Shown in pieces: positions 1 through 8,743 of a stretch of 64,000 nucleotides of DNA. The stretch's first letter is position 1. Each line of letters begins with the position of its first letter. This stretch comes from Natribaculum luteum. GTDB taxonomy: Archaea > Halobacteriota > Halobacteria > Halobacteriales > Natrialbaceae. Location: positions 2,841,199 through 2,905,198 of the forward strand of contig NZ_CP095397.1 in NCBI RefSeq assembly GCF_023008545.1. The letters run 5' to 3'. The notes below the pieces were generated by a model. That model worked only from the letters and a program-made list of their open reading frames with translations, did no database searches and was not told the DNA's origin. Both the position numbers and the translations under genes were made by a program.

Positions 1-2
1 AC

Positions 3-464
3 CCGCGCTGTCCGGCGGTGATACCGTCGCCCGAGTACGACCTCCCACGGGAGGAGTGGCGCGCGCTGCTCGACCTCCGGTTTGCGGTCGCCGACGCAGC
101 CGACGCGGACGAAGACCTTCGGACGGGCGATCGATCGCTCCGGGAGGACCACGGCGTTCCCGCGCCCCTGTCCGATCCCGACGCCGAGGCGGTCCTCGAG
201 CGAGCGCTCGCTGACGTCGCAGACGGCACGGTCGAGCGCGGTGCTCGCCAGCTTTCCGAGGAGTTCACGACGATTTGCAAGGAGAAAAACCCCCGGAGGG
301 AGACGTCGACGGCCGACCGATTACCTGCCATCAGCACGTCGACTGACTCCCCTCGATCGGAACGTGCAACCTCGAGTCAGCGTCGTTCGCGCTCGAGCGG
401 CTGTCGTCCCGTGCGAAGAGTGTCGTCCCCGAAACGGTCGCCGAGTCGTGAAGGCTTTTGGTGA
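3..464 (+). CDS. C-terminal part of an unidentified protein, possibly frameshifted
   Basis: The frame is already open at the left edge, so the true start lies outside the window. The first 90 or so residues are acidic and haloarchaeal in character (LPREEWRALLDLRFAVADAA, then an Asp/Ala-rich helix). After about position 285 the product turns into Arg/Ser-rich sequence typical of off-frame reading. A homopolymer run (five A then five C, about 286-295) sits exactly there. In the neighbouring frame a more natural tail ends at a TGA at 344-346. I therefore suspect that the real gene ends near 346, or that there is a frameshift or sequencing error. I do not recognise the family. Confidence 0.4.
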   Translation, partial: PRCPAVIPSPEYDLPREEWRALLDLRFAVADAADADEDLRTGDRSLREDHGVPAPLSDPDAEAVLERALADVADGTVERGARQLSEEFTTICKEKNPRRETSTADRLPAISTSTDSPRSERATSSQRRSRSSGCRPVRRVSSPKRSPSREGFW

Positions 465-484
465 TGCCGGTACCACGTGACCGC

Positions 485-1678
485 ATGGCAGACAGCGACG
501 ACGCGCCACGAGTAGGAGAGCTGACACCACCGGAACGAACGCTGATGGGTCCTGGCCCGAGCGACGTCAATCCGCGCGTGCTGCGCGCGATGAGCACGCC
601 GCTGGTGGGACACCTCGATCCCTCGTTCGTCGAGATCATGGACGAGGTCCAGGAACTCCTGCGGTACACCTTCCGGACGGACAACGAGTGGACGATTCCC
701 GTCTCCGGCACCGGCTCTGCGTCGATGGAGACGGCCATCGGGAATCTGGTCGAACCGGGCGATACGATGCTCGTCCCGACGAACGGCTACTTCGGCGGTC
801 GCATGGCCTCGATGGCCCGCCGCGCCGGCGGCGAGGTCGTCGAAGTCGACGCACCCTGGGGCGAACCGCTCGATCCCGCCGACGTCGAGGCCGCACTCGC
901 CGAACACGAACCCGACGTCTTCGGCTTCGTCCACGCGGAGACGAGCACGGGCGTCCGCCAGCCCGACGTGCCGGCGCTCACCGAAGCGGCCCACGACCAC
1001 GGCGCGCTCGTGATCGCCGACACCGTCACCTCGCTGGGCGGCGTCGAACTCCGCGTCGACGAGTGGGACATCGACGTGGCCTACTCGGGCCCACAGAAGT
1101 GTCTCTCCTGTCCGCCGGGTGCGAGCCCGCTGACGCTCTCGGACGAGGCGATGGAGAAGGTGCTCTCCCGTGAGGAGGATCCCCGGTCGTGGTACCTCGA
1201 CCTCTCCCTGCTCGAGGGCTACTGGGGTGACGAGCGGGCCTACCACCACACCGCCCCGATCACGAACGTCTACGCGATCCGCGAGGCGCTGCGGCTGGTC
1301 GCCGAGGAGGGAATCGAGGAGCGCTGGGACCGCCACGAACGCATGGCCGGTGCGCTGAAGGCGGGCGTCGAGGCAATGGGGCTCGAGATGAACGCCCCCG
1401 ACGAGTACTGGCTGCCGAGCCTGAACGCCGTCCGCGTCCCCGAGGGCGTCGACGACGGCGAGGTCTGTGCCGAGCTGCTCGAGCGCTACGACCTGGAGAT
1501 CGCCGGCGGACTCGGCGACCTCTCTGGCGAGATCTTCAGAATCGGCTGTATGGGCCACTCCGCACGGCCGGAGAACGTGCTGTTCGTCGTGACCGCGCTG
1601 GGTGACGTCCTCGAGTCGATGGGCGCGGACGTCGACGCCGAGGCGGGCGTCGCAGCGGCGCGACGCCACCTACGCTGA
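485..1678 (+). CDS. class V aminotransferase (serine-pyruvate / alanine-glyoxylate type)
   Basis: A 397-residue PLP-dependent aminotransferase of fold type I, class V. Visible features are the N-terminal MGPGPSDVNPRVL segment, the phosphate-binding SGTGSASMETA stretch near residues 74-84, the Asp of ALVIADTVTSLGG near 179, and the Schiff-base lysine in AYSGPQKCLSCPPG, K205 by my count. The family transfers an amino group between alanine or serine and glyoxylate or pyruvate; the substrate here is not determined. I chose ATG 485 because upstream TTG/ATG codons add only a short unconserved lead, and because an AT-rich stretch (gaaggcttttggtg) lies about 30 nt before it. The 3' end overlaps the convergent gene at 1670-1975 by 9 nt. 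Confidence 0.88.
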   Translation: MADSDDAPRVGELTPPERTLMGPGPSDVNPRVLRAMSTPLVGHLDPSFVEIMDEVQELLRYTFRTDNEWTIPVSGTGSASMETAIGNLVEPGDTMLVPTNGYFGGRMASMARRAGGEVVEVDAPWGEPLDPADVEAALAEHEPDVFGFVHAETSTGVRQPDVPALTEAAHDHGALVIADTVTSLGGVELRVDEWDIDVAYSGPQKCLSCPPGASPLTLSDEAMEKVLSREEDPRSWYLDLSLLEGYWGDERAYHHTAPITNVYAIREALRLVAEEGIEERWDRHERMAGALKAGVEAMGLEMNAPDEYWLPSLNAVRVPEGVDDGEVCAELLERYDLEIAGGLGDLSGEIFRIGCMGHSARPENVLFVVTALGDVLESMGADVDAEAGVAAARRHLR

Positions 1679-1975
1679 TACTCTCGGTCCTGGTGGAGCG
1701 CGTTCGACCTGATACTCTTCTCCGTCGACGACGATGACGGCCCACTCGTAGTCGGGATCGGTCTCGCGAAGTCGCCGCTCGAGGCCGTCTGCGTCTTCCG
1801 GTTGTGCGACGAAACAGCGGAATTCACCGGATCCAGACGGAATCTCTCGCGTATCGCTTACCGTATTCACGTAGACGACTTTCCACGCGCGTTCTGCTCT
1901 GAATTCGGGGCCGTTGCCCTCGACGGTGTAGCCGAGTTCTGCGAAAATCGACCTGGCCTGCTCGACGAGTCGCAT
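1670..1975 (-). CDS. small conserved haloarchaeal protein (possibly DUF7116)
   Basis: A protein of about 101 residues starting MRLVEQARSIFAELGYTV, with an alternating alpha/beta pattern and a long acidic loop; it ends PPGPRVSA. An upstream in-frame ATG at 1990 would add five residues. I prefer 1975 because the conserved-looking sequence starts there. It converges on the aminotransferase and overlaps its last 9 nt. I recall similar haloarchaeal proteins filed as DUF7116, but that number is from memory. Function unknown; no membrane segment or metal motif is visible. Confidence 0.7.
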   Translation of the reverse strand: MRLVEQARSIFAELGYTVEGNGPEFRAERAWKVVYVNTVSDTREIPSGSGEFRCFVAQPEDADGLERRLRETDPDYEWAVIVVDGEEYQVERAPPGPRVSA

Positions 1976-2146
1976 GTTAACAGGACCCATTCAGTGGGAT
2001 GATACACGGGGCGACGACATAAGTCTTGTTGCGTGGCAAGATAATGCCGATAATCCTGGACGAAAGTCTGGGAGTTCGACGAACCAGTTGAAGTTATTGC
2101 GGGGAGATCGGTCGAACGATCCGCAAAAACGGTACTCGGGAGGGAA

Positions 2147-2386
2147 TCACTCGTGGGCTGCGTCCCACTCGGTCGGTTTTCGAAAGTTTCCACACTGATT
2201 ACACTGGACACGTCCCATCGCGTCCATCGCAACGTCGAAGCTCGCGCAGTTCGTACAGAACCAGCCGTATCGCTCCGTCCCCTCGGGTGATCGGTAGGCG
2301 ACGAGAAACGGCCCCTTGGATCCTCGATCACCTTCCGTCCGCGAGACGTAGAGCGTTTCGCCGTCGTCGGTCGACCTCGCTTCCAT
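2147..2386 (-). CDS. zinc-ribbon protein, DUF5816-like
   Basis: A 79-residue protein with a single four-cysteine zinc ribbon: CTNC near residues 44-47 and CNQC near 62-65. The N-terminal half is beta-rich (ETLYVSRTEGDRGSKGPFLV). The C-terminal end KPTEWDAAHE is highly typical of a haloarchaeal family that I recall as DUF5816. It probably binds one zinc ion and acts in protein or nucleic acid contacts; no enzymatic signature is seen. It stands alone, with about 170 nt to the next gene on its downstream side. Confidence 0.75.
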   Translation of the reverse strand: MEARSTDDGETLYVSRTEGDRGSKGPFLVAYRSPEGTERYGWFCTNCASFDVAMDAMGRVQCNQCGNFRKPTEWDAAHE

Positions 2387-2572
2387 GCACGCGGCTACGT
2401 CTGCACCCGATAAATGACTGTCTTTCCGTAAAGAAGCGAGTCTTGGCTCCGACGTCCCGGTGTCCAGCGGTGGCTATCCACGTTCGAGAGTGATCGGCAC
2501 AGCGTCTGTCGATTCGCAGATCAGACGCGATAACTGAAAGGTTTACCCGGTCCGGTCACGTTCGCTTTCGTG

Positions 2573-2983
2573 ATGACGCTGGTCGTGGTTCCGGTCCGGT
2601 ATCCGCTGTCGGCTCGCTCGAAACGCACCTTGCGGAAGGCGATCGAGGTGGCCCGCGAGCGCGACGCCGCGCTGACGATCCTGCACGTGAACCTCTACCA
2701 GAACGGCCGGAAAGTGACGCGGATGGACCTGAAAGAGGAGGTCGAACGAGCGGTCGGCCGACTCGAGAACGCGCGATACGTGGTCCGGACGGGATTTCTC
2801 GTCGAGGAGAGCATCCTCGAGGAGGTCGCAGCGGAGGAAGCCGACGTCGTCGTCGTCGGCCACAAGCAGGCGAGCCGGTGGCGGCGTCTCTTCCAGCGGT
2901 TGACGGACAATCCGGACATCGAGGCGTACCTCCGGAACCACCTCGATTGCGAGATTATCACCGTCGAGGGGACGACGGCCTAG
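2573..2983 (+). CDS. UspA-type universal stress protein, single domain
   Basis: A 136-residue single Usp domain. The N-terminal beta strand MTLVVVPVRYPLS carries the usual conserved start, and a second strand ADVVVVGHKQ appears near residue 90. The canonical ATP-binding signature G-x2-G-x9-G-S/T is not clear; the loop after VVGHKQ reads ASRWRRLFQRL. It may therefore belong to the non-ATP-binding Usp class. Start: the preceding GTG at 2570 is also possible, but ATG 2573 gives the typical N-terminus. It converges on the MscS gene, 64 nt away. Confidence 0.75.
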   Translation: MTLVVVPVRYPLSARSKRTLRKAIEVARERDAALTILHVNLYQNGRKVTRMDLKEEVERAVGRLENARYVVRTGFLVEESILEEVAAEEADVVVVGHKQASRWRRLFQRLTDNPDIEAYLRNHLDCEIITVEGTTA

Positions 2984-3047
2984 TGTCCGTCTCGAGTCGA
3001 CAGCCGAGGATCGTATCCGACCGACCTCGGTCGACGGCGGGGGGACG

Positions 3048-4049
3048 CTACCGGTCTCGCTCGTCGGAATCGAACGACCGGCGCGAGGGATCGCCGTCGG
3101 CCTCGAGCGGCGAACCGACCGCGACGCGTGCCTGCCCGCTCGTGCCGTCGAACACGTGGTGTCTGTGGGGGTAGGCGAACTCGACGTTCGCGTCGGCGAA
3201 TCGGTCTCGGATGCGCTCCTGGACGGCCGACTTGACGACGAGCAGCTTGTACGGGTGTTTCACCCACAGGCGAAGCGTGAGCAAGACGCCGCTGTCTGCG
3301 TACTCCTCGATGAGACACGTCGGTGCGGCCGAGTAGCGTGCGCTGCCGACCCGGATGTCCGGCCCGCCGGAGATCACGGTGTCGACGTCACGCGCTGCGC
3401 GCTCGGCGAGACGACGTGCCTCGTCGACGTCACTCTCGTAGGTGACCTCGAACTGGACCGAGATGCGCGTTCGCTCGTCTTCTGCAGAGTAGTTGATGAC
3501 GTCTCGCGTGTGGATCTCGGAGTTCGGGATGACGATGAACGTGTTGTCGAGCGTGAAGATCTTCGTGTACCGGATCGTGATGTCTTCGACGAACCCGCGG
3601 TAGCCCTGGTCGACCACCTCGATCATATCCCCGATCTCGTAGGAGCGATCGGCGAGGACGAAGACACCGTTTATCAGGCTCCCGATCAGCGGCGCGAGGA
3701 CGACCGCAACCACGGCGGAGATGACCCCGACCGAGAGCAAGATTTCGGAACTGCCAACGCCGAGGATGCTCGCCGCGGCCGCCGCGGCGAGCAGCAGGAC
3801 GCTCATACGAACGGCACGCAAGATCGCCCGCGTTACGCTCGGTCGTTCGACGTGGCGGGCCACGGTCCGACCCACGAATCTGACGACGAACTTCGAGGCG
3901 TACCAGCCGACGACGAAGACGATCAGCGCGAGCAGCGGCTCAATGGCCCACTCGGGGAAAAACGGCAGGTGCCTGTCGACCACGTCCGTGGTCTCGTTGA
4001 CCGCCTCGTCCGTGGTCTCGTTGACCTGCTGTAAGAGGACCCCGCGCAT
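3048..4049 (-). CDS. MscS-family mechanosensitive ion channel
   Basis: A 333-residue small-conductance mechanosensitive channel. Three hydrophobic segments lie near residues 35-55, 80-97 and 103-132. The third is the glycine/alanine-rich pore helix ([23 protein letters not shown]). A beta domain follows ([31 protein letters not shown]) and then the mixed cytoplasmic domain. Channels of this family open under membrane tension and release solutes on hypo-osmotic shock. The N-terminus carries a short duplicated peptide ([16 protein letters not shown]). An ORF can be drawn from 4139, but its lead is unconserved, so I use ATG 4049. It is divergent from the TrmB gene across 132 nt. Confidence 0.88.
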   Translation of the reverse strand: MRGVLLQQVNETTDEAVNETTDVVDRHLPFFPEWAIEPLLALIVFVVGWYASKFVVRFVGRTVARHVERPSVTRAILRAVRMSVLLLAAAAAASILGVGSSEILLSVGVISAVVAVVLAPLIGSLINGVFVLADRSYEIGDMIEVVDQGYRGFVEDITIRYTKIFTLDNTFIVIPNSEIHTRDVINYSAEDERTRISVQFEVTYESDVDEARRLAERAARDVDTVISGGPDIRVGSARYSAAPTCLIEEYADSGVLLTLRLWVKHPYKLLVVKSAVQERIRDRFADANVEFAYPHRHHVFDGTSGQARVAVGSPLEADGDPSRRSFDSDERDR

Positions 4050-4137
4050 GAACGCACACTCATGACCGCGTTGGTTAAGGGTTCTGACGCCGCCCGATCG
4101 CTGTCTGACAACCCGATTTCGAAATACAGTGCTACTC

Positions 4138-4154
4138 AATACATAATAAATGTT
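4138..4154 (+). promoter_or_regulatory. AT-rich promoter element upstream of the TrmB gene
   Basis: The stretch aatacataataaatgtt stands out from GC-rich surroundings and lies 28-44 nt before ATG 4182, where a haloarchaeal TATA box is expected. It contains ACAT-n5-ATGT, a short inverted repeat that could also be an operator. The position suggests a nearly leaderless trmB transcript. Confidence 0.5.
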
Positions 4155-4181
4155 TTACCGCTAGAGTGCGTGGATACGAGT

Positions 4182-5243
4182 ATGTCCCAGGACGAACTCC
4201 GCTCGACCGTCGAGCGCGTCGGGGATCGGTTCAACCTCGGCGAGTACGAGATCGACGCCTACCTCACCGTCTTAGAGCACGGCCAGCTCACAGCGAGCGA
4301 GATCGCCGATCGGACCGACATCCCACAGCCCCGCGTCTACGACACCGTTCGCAGCCTGAGCGACCGCGGACTCGTCGAACTCCGCGAGTCGCGGCCGATG
4401 AAGATCGTCGCGATCGATCCTGGCGAGGCCTTCGACGACGTCCAGACCTCCCTCGAGGCGATGATCGACGAACTCGAGGCGCGCTACACCGCGCCCGCGC
4501 GGGACACCGAGGCGGTCTCGCTCGTCAAGTCGCGATCGACGATCCTGCGGTACCTCGAGGAAGTGATCGACGCCGCGGAGTACGAACTCGCGCTTTCGCT
4601 GACGCCCGATCTGCTGTCCCGGTTCGAGTCGGAACTCTCTCGAGCCACGGGCGACGGGGTGAGCGTCGACCTGATCGTCACGCCTGCGGCCGAGGCACCG
4701 GATCCCGACCACTTCGACTATCGCGACGTGGCGACGACCGCCCGCGCCCGCCGTGGTATCACGACGCCCGTCGTCGCCGTCGCCGACGGCGAGTACTCGA
4801 TCTACGCGACCCAGGACGCGCTCCGGGACGATCAGGACCGGTACGGCGTCATCTTCAACCGATCCGCGCTCGGATTCCTCGTGTCGGGCTTCTTTGGAAC
4901 CGTCCTCTGGACGACCGCCGACGAGACGCTGGCTGAAGACGGCGACGGCCGACCGTACCCGCGCCAGTACGCGTCGATCCGTCGATGCGTAAAAGACCTC
5001 CTCGACGCAGGCGGGGAGTTCTACGCGACGATCGAAGGACGCGACGTCGAGACCGGCAGTCCACGGGTCGTCCGAGGACAGGTCGTCGACATCTCTTTCG
5101 AGATGACCGAGGAAGTCGCCTCCCTCACGCTCGAGACCGCCGAGGGCGAAGTCACCGTCGGTGGCCGCGTCGCTGCACTCGAGGACGTCGAGGCGCACAT
5201 TATTCGCATCGGCCGGAACGAACCGCCGACGATAGAGGAATAA
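4182..5243 (+). CDS. TrmB-family sugar-responsive transcription regulator
   Basis: A 353-residue regulator. An N-terminal winged helix (about residues 10-80) includes [20 protein letters not shown] and is followed by a short coiled region ([19 protein letters not shown]). A phospholipase D-like middle domain comes next. A C-terminal beta domain of about 90 residues ([17 protein letters not shown]...) corresponds to the TrmB effector-binding region. TrmB proteins bind sugars and control ABC transporter and central carbon genes; halobacterial TrmB is a global glucose-responsive regulator. The sugar ABC operon starts 965 nt downstream on the same strand, making it the natural target. Start chosen at ATG 4182 behind an AT box; the earlier ORF start at 4062 lacks conserved sequence. 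Confidence 0.88.
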   Translation: MSQDELRSTVERVGDRFNLGEYEIDAYLTVLEHGQLTASEIADRTDIPQPRVYDTVRSLSDRGLVELRESRPMKIVAIDPGEAFDDVQTSLEAMIDELEARYTAPARDTEAVSLVKSRSTILRYLEEVIDAAEYELALSLTPDLLSRFESELSRATGDGVSVDLIVTPAAEAPDPDHFDYRDVATTARARRGITTPVVAVADGEYSIYATQDALRDDQDRYGVIFNRSALGFLVSGFFGTVLWTTADETLAEDGDGRPYPRQYASIRRCVKDLLDAGGEFYATIEGRDVETGSPRVVRGQVVDISFEMTEEVASLTLETAEGEVTVGGRVAALEDVEAHIIRIGRNEPPTIEE

Positions 5244-5630
5244 CCGTCTGCTGTCTGTCGTTCTGCTCGTCGAGCTAACAGTTGCGTTCTCCGAACGACG
5301 GTCTCTGCCGATACGGGCTGTTGGCTGTCCGTACCGTGACGATCGGAGCAATCCCGGCACCGTCGAGACGACAGAGCGCAGCCGGTGATCGGATAGCTAT
5401 AGCAGTAGTCGGTAATACGGATTCATTATTCAGAAAAGAGTCCGAAATACCCGTTCACCCTCTGTAAGTTAATCGCACTCCAGTTTGTGTGTGTCGGGGT
5501 GCGGCGTTACTGAGTCAACTCGTCGGTCAGTAATGGATACGTTATGTTGTTGTCGGCAATAGAATATTAGTGACTGAAATATTCAACCCAAGATGATATA
5601 GGTGCCAGCGGACAAGTATCTCTCGTCTCT
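5244..5630. other. 387-nt AT-richer spacer, no supported gene
   Basis: The spacer after trmB is clearly AT-richer than the genes around it (for example ttcattattcagaaaagagtcc and gaatattagtgactgaaatattc). A 61-codon frame at 5282-5467 shows no protein-like pattern. The right end, with the AT stretch near 5566-5600, probably holds the promoter of the small gene at 5631. I see no RNA gene or repeat in it. Confidence 0.5.
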
Positions 5631-5843
5631 ATGGAAGATACGGTAGACGTTCCCCGAACCCAGTTGCAGGCAATCCTGTACGGCGGGCCACTGATATATG
5701 GTGTTGTGACGGCCTACGTTGGACTGTCCTTCCTTGAGGGAATCGTGCAGACGGCTGCACTGATGATGGCGGTCTTCGGAAGTCTCGCTGCCTACGTCAT
5801 ACTGAAGAGAGTCTACGAAGCTCAGTACGGAGTCAAACTCTGA
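5631..5843 (+). CDS. small two-helix membrane protein, unknown
   Basis: A 70-residue protein with a short polar start (MEDTVDVPRTQLQ), two predicted membrane helices near residues 15-33 and 37-58, and a charged end (KRVYEAQYGVKL). The codon use is less GC-biased than that of neighbours, in keeping with the AT-richer spacer. An AT-rich stretch (agatgatatagg) precedes the ATG by about 40 nt. It lies between trmB and the sugar ABC operon, but nothing ties it functionally to either. I do not recognise the family. Confidence 0.6.
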   Translation: MEDTVDVPRTQLQAILYGGPLIYGVVTAYVGLSFLEGIVQTAALMMAVFGSLAAYVILKRVYEAQYGVKL

Positions 5844-5943
5844 GTAGCCCTTCTCTTGTACTTAGCGAAGTTTCCGAGCTAATTTTTGACTGCATTCTAA
5901 ATAATAAATTATATTACCAACTACTGATAGTAGCCGCTGAACG

Positions 5944-6135
5944 TCATTGCACACCTGCTTGCGACTCGGCGGCCAGTACTGGCCGCGCCACTGCGAGCAG
6001 CGTGTGACCCAGTTGAATTGTCACGATAGCGCCAATCACTTGACCCGTCGCGACGAGCGACGTCAACGGGTCGTCGAATTGATTCGTCGGCGGATTCCTG
6101 CCGTCGTAATCGACGATTATACCAGTATATACTCG
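5944..6135 (-). pseudogene. possible remnant of a small membrane protein gene
   Basis: The minus-strand frame ending at the TGA at 5944-5946 reads as a protein-like segment of about 60 residues: GIIVDYDGRNPPTNQFDDP, then a hydrophobic helix (VIGAIVTIQLGHTLLAVA), then RPVLAAESQAGVQ and stop. No ATG, and no plausible GTG or TTG, exists between the upstream in-frame stop and the conserved-looking part. It is thus either the 3' remainder of a decayed gene or chance. The adjacent minus-strand frame that does have a start codon looks random. It also lies across the promoter region of the ABC operon. Confidence 0.35.
6124..6133 (+). promoter_or_regulatory. perfect palindrome upstream of the sugar ABC operon
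   Basis: AGTATATACT is a perfect 10-nt palindrome 75-84 nt before the ATG of the binding-protein gene. It is a candidate operator for TrmB or another regulator, or part of an upstream TATA region. I did not find the published halobacterial TrmB consensus (TACT, 7-8 nt, GAGTA) intact here. Confidence 0.35.
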
Positions 6136-6207
6136 TGACCGTCACCATTTATTACATTCGTGCAAGCTAACAATTAATGTGCCAAGAAGCAGTTTTGCTT
6201 ATGAAGG

Positions 6208-7677
6208 ATGGGCCAAGATAGCACAGGTCGTGAAGATCAGCAGGGACTGTCCCGTCGTCGGTTCCTCGGAGCGGCGACGACCTCGGCAGCGGCCGCCGGG
6301 GTAACGGTCGCCGGATGCCTCAGTCGAGGCCGTGAGCCGGGGTCTGTAGTGATGACCGCTGCCTCGGACGTCGCGGGGATCATGCACAGCGAGGGCAACG
6401 ACCCCTCGATTCAGCAGGCCCTGTGGGACGCCGGCCTCGACGAGAACATCCGCGTCGAAATACAGACCGTCGTCAGCGATTCCGCATCGCGGATGCAGAC
6501 CGCCCAGTCGGCGCTCGAGGCAGGTCGCGCCCCACCGGACATCCACATGATGGACAGCGGCTGGACGGTTCCGTTCATCCTTCGGAACCAGACGGTCAAC
6601 CTGAGCGAGCGGCTCCCGGGCGAGACGCTGCAGTACGTCAACGACAACTACCTCGAGGCGAGCCTCGAGACAGCACGGCATCCCCAGTCCGGAGAGCTCT
6701 ACGCGCTACCCATGTTCCCGGACCTGGGGTTCACGCTGTACCGGAAAGACCTGATCGAGGACGCCGGACACGATACCAGCAACTGGGGAACGGATCCACC
6801 GTCCTGGGAGGAGTTCGCGACTGCGGTCCGCGACGCGAGGGATCAAGCCGACCTCAACTACGGGTATACGACGCAGGCGGCTGCCTACGAAGGACTGTCT
6901 TGCTGTACGTTCAACGAGGTGATGACCTCGTGGGGCGGAGCGTACTACGGCGGGGCGAACAACCTGTTTACCGCCGGAGAGCGACCGATCACCGTCAACG
7001 AGCAGCCGGTTATCGACGCGATTCGGATGATGCGCTCGTTCATCGAAGGACAGGAGGGCAACACACTCGATAAGTACGCGCAGATCTGTCCGTCGCCGAT
7101 CGTCCAGTGGACGGAACAAGAGTCGCTCAGCCCGTTCTCGAACGGCGAAGCCGTCTCGAACCGCAACTGGTCGTACGCCATCGCGGAGACGGGGACGGAG
7201 GACGCCTTCGGCGAGAACCTCGGAGTCATGACGAGACCGTACGCGGTCTCCCAGGAGGAGGCCGAGTACCAGGGGACCGGTGGTACCACCGCGGCGCTTG
7301 GCGGCTGGAACCTGGCCGTGAGCCCGTATTCGGACCGCCAGGAGGAGGCGCTACAGGTCCTCGAGGCGTTCGCCAACAGGAACGTGATGCTCACGGTCTT
7401 CGAACTCGGGGGATTCCTCCCGCCGAACCTCGATTTAGTCGCGGAGGCCGATCCAAGCGACGTCGGTCCCGTCGCTCGCTACGGCGACGTTGTCCAGTCG
7501 GCCAGCGAGAACGCGATCGCGCGACCGGCGACGGACCTCTGGCCCGAACAGTCGGCGCTGATATATCAGGAAGTGAATGCGGCGTACCGCGGCACGAAAA
7601 CGCCCGAGTCGGCGATGAGCGACCTCGCGAACGAACTCGAACAGAGCGAATCGGAGGTGCAAACGAATGGTAACTGA
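6208..7677 (+). CDS. sugar ABC transporter substrate-binding lipoprotein
   Basis: A 489-residue family 1 extracellular solute-binding protein. It has a Tat signal (SRRRFLGAATTSAAAAG) followed by a lipobox with Cys37 (VAGC), so it should be exported folded and anchored by lipid outside the cell. The mature part has the usual two-lobe pattern, with AGRAPPDIHMMDSGWTVPFI near the start and a C-terminal Gln/Asn-rich end. It is the first gene of an operon. The downstream permease gene overlaps its end by 11 nt. The family binds oligosaccharides or polyols; the substrate is not readable from sequence. Confidence 0.92.
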   Translation: MGQDSTGREDQQGLSRRRFLGAATTSAAAAGVTVAGCLSRGREPGSVVMTAASDVAGIMHSEGNDPSIQQALWDAGLDENIRVEIQTVVSDSASRMQTAQSALEAGRAPPDIHMMDSGWTVPFILRNQTVNLSERLPGETLQYVNDNYLEASLETARHPQSGELYALPMFPDLGFTLYRKDLIEDAGHDTSNWGTDPPSWEEFATAVRDARDQADLNYGYTTQAAAYEGLSCCTFNEVMTSWGGAYYGGANNLFTAGERPITVNEQPVIDAIRMMRSFIEGQEGNTLDKYAQICPSPIVQWTEQESLSPFSNGEAVSNRNWSYAIAETGTEDAFGENLGVMTRPYAVSQEEAEYQGTGGTTAALGGWNLAVSPYSDRQEEALQVLEAFANRNVMLTVFELGGFLPPNLDLVAEADPSDVGPVARYGDVVQSASENAIARPATDLWPEQSALIYQEVNAAYRGTKTPESAMSDLANELEQSESEVQTNGN

Positions 7678-8743
7678 CACCGATAGAGCGGGGACAGACG
7701 ACAGAACGGTGGCCGACGGCGGGACGGTGACCGGCGGCGAACGGGGAACGAGTCACGAACGAGAGCGGACGGGCAACGCCGTCGTCAACTGGATGGAGAA
7801 TCTGAGCGAAGCGGCATACGCGTATCTGCTGTTGCTGCCAGCGTTCGCGTTGCTGACGCTGATCGCGTTCTATCCGATGGTTCGGACGTTCGTCATGTCG
7901 CTGCGCGCAAATCAAACGCGGGGACTGGAGCAGCTGGGTGGCTTCGTCGGCGTCGAGAACTACGTCGACATTCTCACCGGGAATGCGCGACTTGCCCGAC
8001 AGTTCCTCGACGTCGGGCTGACGTCGTCGTTTCCCTTTATCGAACTTGGCACCCCGTTCTTCCAGCAGGCGCTGTTCGTCACGCTCGCGTTCGCGGTGAT
8101 CAGCGTCATCTTCGAGACGGTGATCGGGTTCGGGCAGGCCTACGTGCTCGATCAGGACTTCAGAGGGCGGCGCTGGGTTCGCGTGGCGATCATCCTCCCG
8201 TGGGCGGTGCCGATCGTCATCCAGGGGATGATCTTCTTCCTGCTGTTCCAGCCGACGGTCGGGTTCGGCTCCGACCTCATGCAGAGTCTCGGTATCTTCA
8301 GTGGGACGCCGCTGGCCAACAGCCAGGACGCCTTCATCATCATCCTCGTGGCCGACATCTGGAAGTCCTCGGCGTTTATGGCCCTGCTGATCCTTGCGGG
8401 GCTCCAGAGCGTCGACCGGAGTCTGTACGACGTCGCTCGCGTCGCCGGAGCCTCGCCGTGGCAGCGATTCAAACTGATCACGCTCCCGCTCGTAATGCCG
8501 GCCCTGTTGGTCGCAATGTTGTTCCGAACCATGGACGCGATGCGGGTGTACGGCCTGATCGAGTCGACCGCAGGCTGTACGACCGTGCCGTCGCTGAGCT
8601 GTCTCGTCGTCGAGGCGATGTTCGGCGGCACGCGCATCTACGCGACGGCCGCCGCCGTGGCCTTCGCGACGGCGCTGGTCATCGGCCTGATCATCGGCGT
8701 GTACGTACTGCTCTTTCGCGACACCGAAGGAGGGATGTACTGA
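7667..8743 (+). CDS. sugar ABC transporter permease (MalF type)
   Basis: A 358-residue inner permease with a polar Asp/Thr-rich N-terminal tail of about 45 residues and about six membrane helices from residue 50 on. The EAA loop that docks on the ATPase is visible as DVARVAGASPWQRFKLITLP. The gene begins inside the last codons of the binding-protein gene and ends at TGA 8741-8743, overlapping the next ATG by one base (TGATG). Translational coupling of the two permeases is therefore likely. Confidence 0.92.
   Translation: MVTDTDRAGTDDRTVADGGTVTGGERGTSHERERTGNAVVNWMENLSEAAYAYLLLLPAFALLTLIAFYPMVRTFVMSLRANQTRGLEQLGGFVGVENYVDILTGNARLARQFLDVGLTSSFPFIELGTPFFQQALFVTLAFAVISVIFETVIGFGQAYVLDQDFRGRRWVRVAIILPWAVPIVIQGMIFFLLFQPTVGFGSDLMQSLGIFSGTPLANSQDAFIIILVADIWKSSAFMALLILAGLQSVDRSLYDVARVAGASPWQRFKLITLPLVMPALLVAMLFRTMDAMRVYGLIESTAGCTTVPSLSCLVVEAMFGGTRIYATAAAVAFATALVIGLIIGVYVLLFRDTEGGMY

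Larger units (their letters stand above)
5844..6207. other. 364-nt spacer holding a possible gene remnant and the ABC operon promoter region
   Basis: The left part is very AT-rich (aattttt, aaataataaattatattacc). The middle holds a protein-like open frame on the minus strand, listed separately. The right part contains the palindrome AGTATATACT (6124-6133) and AT-rich blocks ttattacatt and caattaatg upstream of the solute-binding protein gene at 6208. Confidence 0.55.

Noticed and set aside
4130-4182. TrmB consensus operator (TACT-n7/8-GAGTA) in front of trmB
   Set aside because: TACTC occurs once but the second half-site is missing at the proper spacing.
5282-5467. 61-codon frame after trmB
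   Set aside because: Amino-acid pattern is random and there is no promoter box at the right distance.
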